Shown in pieces: positions 1 to 5,009 of a DNA stretch of 8,623 nt. The position numbers were made by a program, and so were the translations under genes. Position 1 is the stretch's first letter. Every line of letters begins with the position of its first letter. The notes under the pieces were generated by a model. That model ran no database searches, was not told the DNA's origin, and saw only the letters and a list, made by a program, of their open reading frames with translations. The stretch is from the NCBI GenBank assembly GCA_016462095.1, contig JAEMTW010000023.1, positions 6,611 through 15,233 of the forward strand, given 5' to 3'. Origin of the DNA: Thermoleophilia bacterium. GTDB taxonomy: Bacteria > Actinomycetota > Thermoleophilia > Gaiellales > F1-60-MAGs149.

Positions 1-285
1 GATGCCGCTCGAGCCAGGACCACCGGTGGCCGTCACGTAGAGGCCTTTGCTCGTGCCATCGGCGGGTCGGACGGCAAACGCGACCTTGATGCGTTTCGTG
101 TTGGCAGCGTCGAAGTAATCGAGCGGCACGCTGATCTTGACGCAGATAAACTCGCTCGTCGCCGAGCACGGCTTGCCTCCCATCGCCTTCAGCTTCTGCG
201 CCATTCCGGCCTGCGCGAATGCTGGGACGGCCGCCAACGCAATCAGTGCTGCGAGCGTCAGTAGGAGGCGGTGCGCACGGGCCAT
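1..285 (-). CDS. Secreted TAP-like alpha/beta hydrolase (peptidase S33 type), N-terminal part
   Basis: The first 95 codons of a gene that continues past the left edge. Residues 1-24 form a signal peptide: Arg/His-containing n-region, Leu/Ala-rich core, and a signal-peptidase I site after A-F-A. The mature part has a cysteine pair (C40 and C48), the segment I-S-V-P-L-D-Y (51-57) and the motif G-G-P-G-S-S-G at 88-94. This C...C-V-x-V-P-L-D-Y then G-G-P-G-x-S-G order is typical of actinobacterial tripeptidyl aminopeptidase-like hydrolases, where the Gly-rich loop forms the oxyanion hole. The catalytic Ser, Asp and His lie outside the window, so activity cannot be judged. It is probably exported and cleaves N-terminal peptides, or is a carboxylesterase relative. 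There is no Shine-Dalgarno sequence. TAAAGT ends 6 nt before the ATG, suggesting a leaderless transcript. A 36-bp palindrome lies 28 bp upstream. Confidence 0.85.
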   Translation of the reverse strand, partial: MARAHRLLLTLAALIALAAVPAFAQAGMAQKLKAMGGKPCSATSEFICVKISVPLDYFDAANTKRIKVAFAVRPADGTSKGLYVTATGGPGSSGI

Positions 286-291
286 CTACGC

Positions 292-297
292 ACTTTA
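292..297 (-). promoter_or_regulatory. Candidate -10 box (TAAAGT) for the TAP-like hydrolase
   Basis: On the minus strand TAAAGT is followed by 6 nt (GCGTAG) and then the ATG at 285. That distance would place +1 at or next to the start codon. No convincing -35 box is seen. Inferred from spacing and from the same arrangement at other starts in the window. Confidence 0.4.
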
Positions 298-313
298 GCG
301 GCGACGATGAACA

Positions 314-349
314 AGGCGACATTCTGGGCCCGGGCCCAGAATGTCGCCT
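314..349. repeat. Perfect 36-bp palindrome, copy A (GC core)
   Basis: Each arm is 18 nt, with no loop. The core is GGGCCCGGGCCC and each outer arm ends in AGGCGACATTCT. The 34-bp body is identical to copy B at 451-490. It lies between the cupredoxin gene and the hydrolase gene, 28 bp before the hydrolase ATG. No T-run follows on either strand, so a classical intrinsic terminator is not well supported. A dispersed REP-like palindrome or a bidirectional transcription/mRNA-end signal fits better. The flanks hold no ORF with coding signs. Confidence 0.8.
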
Positions 350-450
350 CTCATTTGCAATTGCTGCTCAGTGTTGTGCATGGTGTGCGCGTCTTGCAGC
401 GCCTAACGTGCGGTGGTGCGTAAGCGTCGCGCGATTGCCTGCGCAGTTTA

Positions 451-490
451 CGAGGCGACATTCTGGGCCCGGGCCCAGAATGTCGCCTCG
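451..490. repeat. Perfect 40-bp palindrome, copy B (GC core)
   Basis: Same sequence as copy A, extended by two more matching base pairs at each end (20-nt arms beginning CGAGGCGACATTCT). It lies 44 bp downstream of the cupredoxin stop codon. The 101 bp between copies A and B have no recognisable gene. As RNA it would form a 20-bp stem with practically no loop; as DNA it could extrude as a cruciform. Its position 3' of the cupredoxin gene would suit transcript ending, but there is no T-run. Confidence 0.8.
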
Positions 491-534
491 CCTCGAACGC
501 GCCACCGCGTTTCAGCGGAGAGCACGCTTCACGA

Positions 535-891
535 CTACGAGACGGTGAACGTGTACTTCATCGAAGACGTGTGCGGGGAGCAGTAGTACGTGTAGGTGCC
601 CTTTTTGAGCGTAACGGTCGCGCTCTTCGTACCCATCGGTGCCAGGCCGGTGATCTCCTTGTTTTTGATCCCAGGTCCATTCAGCACGTAGTTGTGGATC
701 GCCGACTTGTCAGCGATCTTGAAGGTATACGAGCCGGCTTTCAGCGACGTAACCTTTTGGCCACCCTTGGTGAGGGTCATCGTAAAGCCGGGCCCGACGG
801 TGCCATCGAGCATGGTGGCGGCGCTGGCAGGAACAGCACTGAGCGCGAGCGCGCCCGCGACGAGCAGTGGGATGAAGCGGAGTTTGTTCAT
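535..891 (-). CDS. Small secreted cupredoxin (plastocyanin/azurin-like copper protein)
   Basis: 118 residues. Residues 1-24 are a signal peptide (Lys/Arg n-region, hydrophobic core, cleavage after A-S-A), leaving a single-domain mature protein of about 94 residues. The type 1 copper ligands are visible: H66 (in I-H-N-Y), then C104, H107 and M111 in Y-Y-C-S-P-H-T-S-S-M near the C-terminus. The Cys-x2-His-x3-Met loop sits in the usual place between the last two beta strands. It should bind one copper and carry electrons, or store or chaperone copper, outside the membrane. No lipobox Cys or membrane anchor is present, so it is released or periplasm-like. The gene stands alone, with palindromes before and after it. 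The start has no clear Shine-Dalgarno; GATAGT lies 6 nt upstream as a weak leaderless -10 candidate. The electron partner is unknown. Confidence 0.85.
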   Translation of the reverse strand: MNKLRFIPLLVAGALALSAVPASAATMLDGTVGPGFTMTLTKGGQKVTSLKAGSYTFKIADKSAIHNYVLNGPGIKNKEITGLAPMGTKSATVTLKKGTYTYYCSPHTSSMKYTFTVS

Positions 892-934
892 GACTTAACT
901 ATCGTGCAAACCGCTAGCCCGGCTGATCAACCAG

Positions 935-970
935 GGCGGACATTTTGTTCCCGGGCCCGAAATGTTCGCC
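935..970. repeat. Decayed copy C of the GC-core palindrome
   Basis: A 36-bp imperfect relative of copies A and B, with 14 of 18 arm positions complementary. The core C-C-C-G-G-G-C-C-C and outer GGCG...CGCC are kept. Relative to A/B each arm has one extra base at the same place (G on the left, T on the right), and these could pair as G-U in RNA. It lies 23 bp after the ARPP-1 stop and 43 bp before the cupredoxin ATG, the same kind of inter-gene position as A and B. Confidence 0.6.
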
Positions 971-993
971 ACTCAGTTCTGTGCGGTCACGGC

Positions 994-1989
994 TTAATCG
1001 CGGCGGCGACTGGGACGGGCGATGGAGGAGATGTGAAGTTCGCCGTTGCGATCGTTGCGATCGTTGCGGTCGTTACTGTCGTTGCGCGAGTAGGCCGATA
1101 GTTGGATCGTCTCGCCTTCGACGACGAGACCAGATCCCGATACCGTTGGGCCGTGCAGGCGTAGATCCTCGCCGAGACCCGGGCTCGGGCGTGACGAAGA
1201 GGGTGCGGACTCGATCGCATCGACGAAGCGTGCGATCAGTTCTGAGGCGGTTGGTTCGTCGTGGAGGTGGCGGACGCCGTCGAGCAGGTAGCCGCGCCGG
1301 AGCTTCGGCCACAGTTGCGACCACACTTCTGGGCGCGAGACGAGATCCAGACTCAGTACATCACCAAGCGCGAGGATCGCGCCGCACTGCCCCTCGATCA
1401 GCGTGAACGATTTGGCGATGGCGTCGATGCGCGGGCGCGCTGCATCGTGCACGTCGGAGAGCGCACTCGTTGGCGCGTCGATGGCGCTCTCTTGGATGCG
1501 TTCATCGATCTCTGCCCAGACGGTCTGCTGCGCACGGCCTGCCGACAGCGGTGCGTGCTCCAGATCGATGGACATGCGGCGGCGGATCTCGGGATGGGAG
1601 ATACGATCGGCGGGGGCGAAGTCCTGACCGGAGTCGTGCCAGCGCCCGGCCTCGACACACGCGACTGGGATCTTCTGGGTGGTGCACGCCGCGACGAGGA
1701 TCGAGGCCTCGAGCACGCGGTTCTGCTTGGCGCCGATTACCTCCTCGCCGTCGTACAACAGCACGTCAGTCTTAAGTGGATTGCGGACGAGCAGTTCGGG
1801 CACGCGGCCTTCCGTGCCGATCTCCTCGACGGTAAAGCCGAGCGGCATCGCCTGATCGAGGGTGATGTACGCGCGTTGCGGGAGCGCTGCACCGAGCAGT
1901 GGGATGATTGTGATGCCGCCGTGCGTCTGGGGCGCACCCAACCGCAGGTGGGTGGCGTGCGACGGGTTCGGGCTGATGACAGTGCTCAT
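994..1989 (-). CDS. ARPP-1 family domain protein of unknown biochemical role
   Basis: 331 residues, cytosolic by sequence (no signal peptide or membrane segment). It matches my recollection of the ARPP-1 family (ARG and rhodanese-phosphatase-superfamily-associated protein). Seen here are a V-P-E-L-L-V-R-N strand near 63-70, D-G-E-E-V-I-G-A-K-Q-N-R at 80-91, and I-P-V-A-C-V-E-A-G-R-W at 107-117 with C111, E113, R116 and W117. Further along are a helical linker, S-A-L-S-D-V and L-P-K-L-like C-terminal segments. The family has no established activity. It has been noted in genomic association with ADP-ribosylglycohydrolase and rhodanese/phosphatase domains, none of which occur here. The ATG at 1989 is supported by AAGGAG 5 nt upstream; an in-frame extension to 2337 runs over the VKOR gene and is not coding. 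A low-complexity N-D-R repeat (about 302-315) lies near the C-terminus. Probably co-transcribed with VKOR (59-bp gap). Confidence 0.8.
   Translation of the reverse strand: MSTVISPNPSHATHLRLGAPQTHGGITIIPLLGAALPQRAYITLDQAMPLGFTVEEIGTEGRVPELLVRNPLKTDVLLYDGEEVIGAKQNRVLEASILVAACTTQKIPVACVEAGRWHDSGQDFAPADRISHPEIRRRMSIDLEHAPLSAGRAQQTVWAEIDERIQESAIDAPTSALSDVHDAARPRIDAIAKSFTLIEGQCGAILALGDVLSLDLVSRPEVWSQLWPKLRRGYLLDGVRHLHDEPTASELIARFVDAIESAPSSSRPSPGLGEDLRLHGPTVSGSGLVVEGETIQLSAYSRNDSNDRNDRNDRNGELHISSIARPSRRRD
1045..1086 (-). repeat. 9-bp tandem repeat encoding an Asn-Asp-Arg run in ARPP-1
   Basis: On the plus strand the unit GTTGCGATC occurs twice exactly (1045-1053, 1054-1062), then as GTTGCGGTC (1063-1071), GTTACTGTC (1072-1080) and a partial GTTGCG. 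On the coding strand it gives repeated N-D-R/N-D-S triplets at about residues 302-315 of the ARPP-1 protein. The 9-bp period keeps frame, so copy-number changes would only alter tail length. Confidence 0.75.
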
Positions 1990-1994
1990 GGCGG

Positions 1995-2000
1995 CTCCTT
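1995..2000 (-). promoter_or_regulatory. Shine-Dalgarno AAGGAG deciding the ARPP-1 start
   Basis: AAGGAG followed by CCGCC and then ATG at 1989 (5-nt spacing). It fixes the start of the ARPP-1 gene and rejects the in-frame upstream extension. As the second gene of the VKOR/ARPP-1 unit it uses a ribosome binding site, unlike the leaderless-looking first gene. Confidence 0.75.
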
Positions 2001-2048
2001 CGTCTCGTATGTGGTTGCACGAGGGAGTCGCCCGATTGGGCGCGCTGC

Positions 2049-2489
2049 TTACGCGGGCTCGGCGTCGCCGCCGGCCGGCTGGCGGATGAGGCGTAGTAAC
2101 TCGCACGCGCCGGCGACCCACCAGGCGGCCATAAACGACACGCACCAGGCGCAGACGTTGCCGTCGAAGTGCGCCTGCTCGACATACCGCAGGTAGATCG
2201 TGAAGAGCGCGCCAATGAAGAACAACAGCAGGCTGATGACGCGCACGATGTCGCCGCGCCACGGGGTGGCGAGCAGCAAGACGATGGCGGCGGTCAGTCC
2301 GATATAGGCGAGGGGGATCCCTCCGAGATAGCCCCACTTGGAGTAGAGCGCAGCCGCACAGCCGCCACCGATGGTGCAGGGCGGAATGCCGTTGGTGTAC
2401 TTGAGGTACGCCAGATAGCCAGCAACACCGATCGCGACAGCGAGCGCGGCGAGTTGGAGATAGGTGAGGAGGCGTCGGTCAACAACCAT
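2049..2489 (-). CDS. Vitamin K epoxide reductase (VKOR) family membrane thiol oxidase
   Basis: 146 residues from the ATG at 2489. Four hydrophobic helices are visible: about 8-31, 53-74, 82-102 and 112-134. The active-site pair C-A-W-C (C113, C116) starts the last helix. The loop pair C38/C44 (C-T-I-G-G-G-C) follows helix 1, and S50...G-I-P-L-A marks the start of helix 2, as in the VKOR fold. In bacteria these proteins replace DsbB: they pass electrons from a thioredoxin-like DsbA partner to membrane quinone and so drive disulfide formation outside the membrane. No fused or neighbouring thioredoxin-like partner is present; that is a gap in the context. An in-frame GTG at 2495 is possible, but TACCCT ends 6 nt before the ATG, which favours a leaderless start at 2489. 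The gene precedes ARPP-1 in the same direction. Confidence 0.9.
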   Translation of the reverse strand: MVVDRRLLTYLQLAALAVAIGVAGYLAYLKYTNGIPPCTIGGGCAAALYSKWGYLGGIPLAYIGLTAAIVLLLATPWRGDIVRVISLLLFFIGALFTIYLRYVEQAHFDGNVCAWCVSFMAAWWVAGACELLRLIRQPAGGDAEPA

Positions 2490-2495
2490 GCCCAC

Positions 2496-2501
2496 AGGGT
2501 A
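2496..2501 (-). promoter_or_regulatory. Candidate -10 box (TACCCT) for the VKOR/ARPP-1 unit
   Basis: On the minus strand TACCCT is followed by GTGGGC and ATG at 2489, a 6-nt spacing. If this is the -10 box, transcription starts at the ATG, and the upstream GTG at 2495 is outside the transcript. There is no Shine-Dalgarno before either start. No strong -35 is seen. Confidence 0.4.
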
Positions 2502-2619
2502 CCGATTGCAGGCGGCTTTGCGTGTGATGGGGGCGACTCTGCGCGCTGCTGATCACACGGTGCATCGTGAAGTCGGGCAGGCTCTGAGCGTGTCTTTCGC
2601 CAATCTGATACCGTTGCAT

Positions 2620-2624
2620 AGGAG
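2620..2624 (+). promoter_or_regulatory. Shine-Dalgarno AGGAG for the XRE antitoxin-like gene
   Basis: AGGAG lies 8 nt before the TTG at 2633 and supports that unusual start over the in-frame GTG at 2654. The 143-bp divergent gap to the VKOR gene must hold both promoters; no clear operator palindrome was found in it. Confidence 0.55.
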
Positions 2625-2632
2625 CCACACTT

Positions 2633-2959
2633 TTGTCTGTAATAAACGAACCAGTGAGCACACGCAAACAGCAATCGATCGCCGATCTTCGCAACGAGGT
2701 GCTTGCCGACCCCCAGGGACGAAGCAACTACGTCAGCACGGCACGAGAGATCGAAATGGTCGACACGCTCGTTCGGACACTCGACGCGCGGCGGATCGAG
2801 CTTGGCATTTCGAAGGCCGAATTGTCGCGTCGAATAGCCCGCGAACCGTCGACAGTCCGCCGACTCTTCACTGCCGGAGGGGCAAATCCCGAGATTGTCT
2901 TCCTGGCGGAGATTGCCGAAGCCGTCGGAATGCGAATCACGCTGGAACCGCGCGTTTAG
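2633..2959 (+). CDS. HigA-like XRE-family antitoxin/transcription regulator (orphan)
   Basis: 108 residues. The N-terminal third (about 15-45) is helical with D-P-Q-G-R-S-N-Y, like many HigA-type antitoxins. A Cro/CI helix-turn-helix follows at about 46-104: scaffold helix D-T-L-V-R-T-L-D-A-R-R, then G-I-S-K-A-E-L-S-R-R-I (58-68), recognition helix E-P-S-T-V-R-R-L-F-T (71-80), and the closing N-P-E-I-V-F-L-A-E-I-A-E-A-V-G-M-R-I-T-L-E-P. It should bind DNA as a dimer, repress its own promoter, and in complete systems neutralise a RelE/HigB-type RNase. No toxin gene lies on either side: upstream is only a 143-bp divergent gap, downstream 100 bp of non-coding DNA. It is therefore an orphan antitoxin or a stand-alone regulator. 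The start is TTG, backed by AGGAG at 2620-2624; the alternative is GTG at 2654. Confidence 0.8.
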   Translation: MSVINEPVSTRKQQSIADLRNEVLADPQGRSNYVSTAREIEMVDTLVRTLDARRIELGISKAELSRRIAREPSTVRRLFTAGGANPEIVFLAEIAEAVGMRITLEPRV

Positions 2960-2976
2960 GTGCGGTTATCGTGCAA

Positions 2977-3003
2977 TGAGACGCGCGGCGAGCGCTGATC
3001 TCA
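2977..3003 (+). terminator. Weak hairpin downstream of the XRE gene
   Basis: TGAGA (2977-2981) can pair with TCTCA (2999-3003), and inside it GCGC with GCGC around a 5-nt GGCGA loop, with unpaired bases between. It lies 17 nt after the stop codon. It has no T-run and is an imperfect stem, so it is only a possible terminator. The rest of the 100-bp gap to the dehydrogenase shows nothing apart from the -10 candidate. Confidence 0.25.
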
Positions 3004-3046
3004 CCTACTAACTCATGGCTCCGCGGCTCTTTGTGTAGCCGTCGCC

Positions 3047-3052
3047 TACGCT
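3047..3052 (+). promoter_or_regulatory. Candidate -10 box (TACGCT) for the dehydrogenase/mscS unit
   Basis: TACGCT is followed by 7 nt (TCTCGTC) and the ATG at 3060. There is no Shine-Dalgarno in the preceding 25 bases. This fits a leaderless transcript like several other starts here; the -35 is not recognisable. Confidence 0.35.
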
Positions 3053-3059
3053 TCTCGTC

Positions 3060-4172
3060 ATGAAGATTCGTGCCGCAGTCTTGGAAGAGTTCGGCCAGCC
3101 CCTCGTCGTGCAGGAGGTGGATCTGGCGGAGCCCAAGGCGGGCGAGGTGCTCGTGCGCATCGAGGCCTGTGGTGTCTGTCACACAGACCTCTACACCGCA
3201 TCGGGAGCCGATCCGACGGGCTATGCACCGTGCGTGCTGGGGCACGAGGGCGCGGGCGTCGTCGAGAAGATCGGTGAGGGCGTCACGCTCGTCAAACCGG
3301 GCGATCACGTGATCACCCTGTTCGCGCCGGAGTGCGGCGAGTGCATCCAATGCAAGAGCGGCCGCACGAACCGCTGCATCGCCATCCGCGAGCAGCAGGG
3401 GCTTGGCTATCTCCCCGACGGCACCGCGCGCCTGTCGCGTAGTGGCGAGCCGATGCGGCACTTCATGGGCACTTCGACGTTCGCGGAGTACACGGTGATG
3501 CCCGAGATCGCACTCGCCAAGGTGAATCCAGAGGCACCGCTCGATGGCTGCGCTCCGTTTGCCTGTGGCCTCTCAACCGGCATCGGCGCGGCGCTCTACA
3601 CCGCTGAAGTTGAGCGCGGCTCGACGGCTGTCGTCTTCGGCTGCGGCCTGGTCGGTCTCGGCGCGGTGATCGGCGCTCGGCTGGCGGGTGCCGAGCGCAT
3701 CATCGCGATCGATCTCGCTGAGGGACGACTCGCGGACGCACGCCACCATGGCGCGACGGAGACGCGGCTCGCCGGACCCGATACCGTCGATTGGATCAAA
3801 GAGCAGACGGGTGGCTATGGCGCCGACTACACCTTCGAAGCGACCGGCAACGTCAACGTCATGCGCCAGGCCGTCGAGAGTGCGCGCGAGGCGTGGGGCC
3901 TGGCAACGATGTGTGGTGTGGCCGGCAAGGGTGAGGTGCTCGAGATCGTGCCGCGCTTTTTGATTACCGGTCGCCGCGTGACAGGCTCGTCGTTTGGTGG
4001 TGTCAAGGGCCGCACCCAAGTGCCGCTGCTGGTCGACCGCTGGCTCAACGGCGACATCGATGTCGAGTCGATGCTGTCGCATCGCATCACGCTTGATGAG
4101 GTCAACCATGGTTTCGAATTGATGGAACGCCAGGACGGCATCCGCAGCATCATCACGTTCGGTAGCGCCTGA
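3060..4172 (+). CDS. frmA: Class III (FrmA/AdhC-like) zinc-dependent alcohol dehydrogenase
   Basis: 370 residues, the usual class III length. Catalytic zinc ligands are visible: C40 (C-G-V-C-H-T-D), H62 with E63 (G-H-E-G-A-G) and C169. The four structural zinc cysteines are C92, C95, C98 and C106. The NAD domain has G-C-G-L-V-G at 194-199 and an acidic D218 at the end of beta 2, which predicts NAD rather than NADP. Long stretches follow S-(hydroxymethyl)glutathione dehydrogenase: M-P/L-P-D-G-T, G-T-S-T-F-A-E-Y-T-V, G-N-V-N-V-M-R, F-G-G-V-K-G-R. The family oxidises the formaldehyde-thiol adduct during formaldehyde detoxification and also reduces S-nitrosothiols. Actinomycetes generally use mycothiol, and two substrate-pocket positions differ from the glutathione enzymes (T53 and E277), so the thiol substrate is uncertain. 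Mycothiol-dependent MscR looks different in sequence. The stop overlaps the start of mscS by one base (TGATG). Confidence 0.85.
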   Translation: MKIRAAVLEEFGQPLVVQEVDLAEPKAGEVLVRIEACGVCHTDLYTASGADPTGYAPCVLGHEGAGVVEKIGEGVTLVKPGDHVITLFAPECGECIQCKSGRTNRCIAIREQQGLGYLPDGTARLSRSGEPMRHFMGTSTFAEYTVMPEIALAKVNPEAPLDGCAPFACGLSTGIGAALYTAEVERGSTAVVFGCGLVGLGAVIGARLAGAERIIAIDLAEGRLADARHHGATETRLAGPDTVDWIKEQTGGYGADYTFEATGNVNVMRQAVESAREAWGLATMCGVAGKGEVLEIVPRFLITGRRVTGSSFGGVKGRTQVPLLVDRWLNGDIDVESMLSHRITLDEVNHGFELMERQDGIRSIITFGSA

Positions 4173-4747
4173 TGCCGAGCACTGTCTTTGCAGTGCAGAT
4201 CGAGCAAGACCTCGGCGAACTACTCGTCGGGACGCCGCTGCGCATCCTGATTGTGATCATCGTGGCCGTCGCGCTGCAGATCGTGACGGTGCGGCTGATT
4301 CACCGCCTTGTTCGTCGCACCGTCGAGCGCTCGAATGCGAACTATCATCGTCAGCCAGAGAGCGCTGGCGGCTCACGGCTCGCTCAGCGTGCTGGTGCGA
4401 TCGGCTCGCTGCTCGTCAGTTGCGTGTCGATTCTGATCTGGGTCAACGCGCTGCTGGTGATCCTGCCAATTCTCGGCATCAACATCACCCCGATCATCGC
4501 GAGCGCTGGCGTGGTCGGGATCGCGCTCGCCTTCGGAGCGCAGACGCTGGTTCGAGACTACATCTCCGGGATTTTCCTGATTCTGGAGGATCAGTACGGC
4601 GTGGGCGACGAGATCGTGATTGGCACGGTAACGGGCACGGTTGAAGAGGTGCTGTTGCGCACGACCAGGGTGCGCGACGCCGAAGGCACGCTCTGGCACT
4701 TTCGCAATGGCGAGATCCTGAGCGTCGGCAACCGCTCGCAGAAATAG
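4172..4747 (+). CDS. mscS: Short MscS-type mechanosensitive channel lacking the C-terminal cage domain
   Basis: 191 residues. Membrane helices lie at about 22-44, 76-101 and 105-137; the last has the Gly/Ala-rich pore-lining pattern (A-S-A-G-V-V-G-I-A-L-A-F-G-A-Q-T-L-V-R-D-Y-x-S-G). The MscS beta domain follows (about 141-188: Y-G-V-G-D-E-I, G-T-V-E-E-V-L-L-R-T-T-R-V-R-D, N-G-E-I-L-S-V-G-N-R-S-Q). The protein stops right after N-R-S-Q-K. Relatives normally continue for about 80 or more residues into the alpha/beta cytoplasmic cage. Either this is a natural minimal channel or the 3' end was lost; the palindrome array begins 54 bp downstream. MscS channels open under membrane tension and release solutes on osmotic downshift. 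The ATG overlaps the dehydrogenase stop (TGATG), so translation is probably coupled and both share one promoter. Confidence 0.85.
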   Translation: MPSTVFAVQIEQDLGELLVGTPLRILIVIIVAVALQIVTVRLIHRLVRRTVERSNANYHRQPESAGGSRLAQRAGAIGSLLVSCVSILIWVNALLVILPILGINITPIIASAGVVGIALAFGAQTLVRDYISGIFLILEDQYGVGDEIVIGTVTGTVEEVLLRTTRVRDAEGTLWHFRNGEILSVGNRSQK

Positions 4748-4763
4748 CGCGCGCCTGCGCGCT
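4746..4763 (+). terminator. GC hairpin overlapping the mscS stop codon
   Basis: AGCGCGC (4746-4752), a 4-nt loop GCCT, and GCGCGCT (4757-4763) form a perfect 7-bp stem that begins inside the TAG stop codon. No clean T-run follows (the next bases are CGTCGTCGTGTTT). It may act as a terminator or 3'-end stabiliser for the dehydrogenase/mscS transcript. Confidence 0.4.
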
Positions 4764-4800
4764 CGTCGTCGTGTTTCGGTGGTGTTCGCCAGCGGAGATC

Positions 4801-4967
4801 GGATGTCACAAAGGGGTCAGACCCTTATGTGACATGAGTGATGCTGTTGGTTCCTCGCACCGCGAGGATGTCACAAAGGGGTCAGACCCTTATGTGACAT
4901 GAGTGATGCTGTTGGTTCCTCGCACCGCGAGGATGTCACATAAGGGTCTGACCCCTTTGTGACATCC
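4801..4967. repeat. Array of three 33-bp palindromes with 65-bp period, third copy inverted
   Basis: Palindrome copies lie at 4803-4835, 4868-4900 and 4933-4965. Each is ATGTCACA...GGGTC, one central base, then GACCC...TGTGACAT, with arms matching at 14 of 16 positions. The two mismatches give each copy a direction: copies 1 and 2 are the same way round, copy 3 is the exact reverse complement. The 32-bp linkers at 4836-4867 and 4901-4932 are identical. Each ends in a perfect small hairpin CCTCGC-ACC-GCGAGG (4853-4867, 4918-4932). The GGGTCAGACCC core resembles palindromes that are widely dispersed in bacterial genomes and sometimes linked to REP-associated transposases; that link is recollection, not shown here. 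No transposase gene is present. It lies between the convergent ends of mscS and hisC and contains no gene. Confidence 0.9.
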
Positions 4968-4973
4968 GCACGA

Positions 4974-4998
4974 GCGCGCCGGTTCAATCGAGGCGCGC
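4974..4998 (-). terminator. GC hairpin downstream of hisC
   Basis: GCGCGCC (4974-4980), an 11-nt loop and GGCGCGC (4992-4998) make a perfect 7-bp stem 11 nt after the hisC stop on the minus strand. There is no T-run after it. Likely the 3' end signal of hisC; symmetric in principle with the hairpin after mscS. Confidence 0.4.
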
Positions 4999-5009
4999 AG
5001 GCAGAGGAG

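Noticed and set aside
314..490. Intrinsic terminators at the GC-core palindromes
   Set aside because: Stems are strong, but no T-run follows on either strand and one copy sits only 28 bp before a start codon. Kept as repeats instead.
219..548. Plus-strand open frame across the first two palindromes
   Set aside because: It spans the hydrolase start and both palindromes, with low-complexity translation and no start signal.
1261..2196. Long plus-strand open frame opposite ARPP-1 and VKOR
   Set aside because: There is no recognisable domain, and both minus-strand genes beneath it have clear family motifs. This is typical GC-rich antisense openness.
1990..2337. N-terminal extension of the ARPP-1 gene to 2337 (447 codons in all)
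   Set aside because: The extra part runs in another frame over the convincing VKOR gene and has an Arg/His-rich composition. AAGGAG and ATG at 1989 define the start.
4801..4967. CRISPR-like array (33-bp repeats with 32-bp spacers)
   Set aside because: The two spacers are identical, the third repeat is inverted, the repeats are long palindromes, and no cas gene is in the window.
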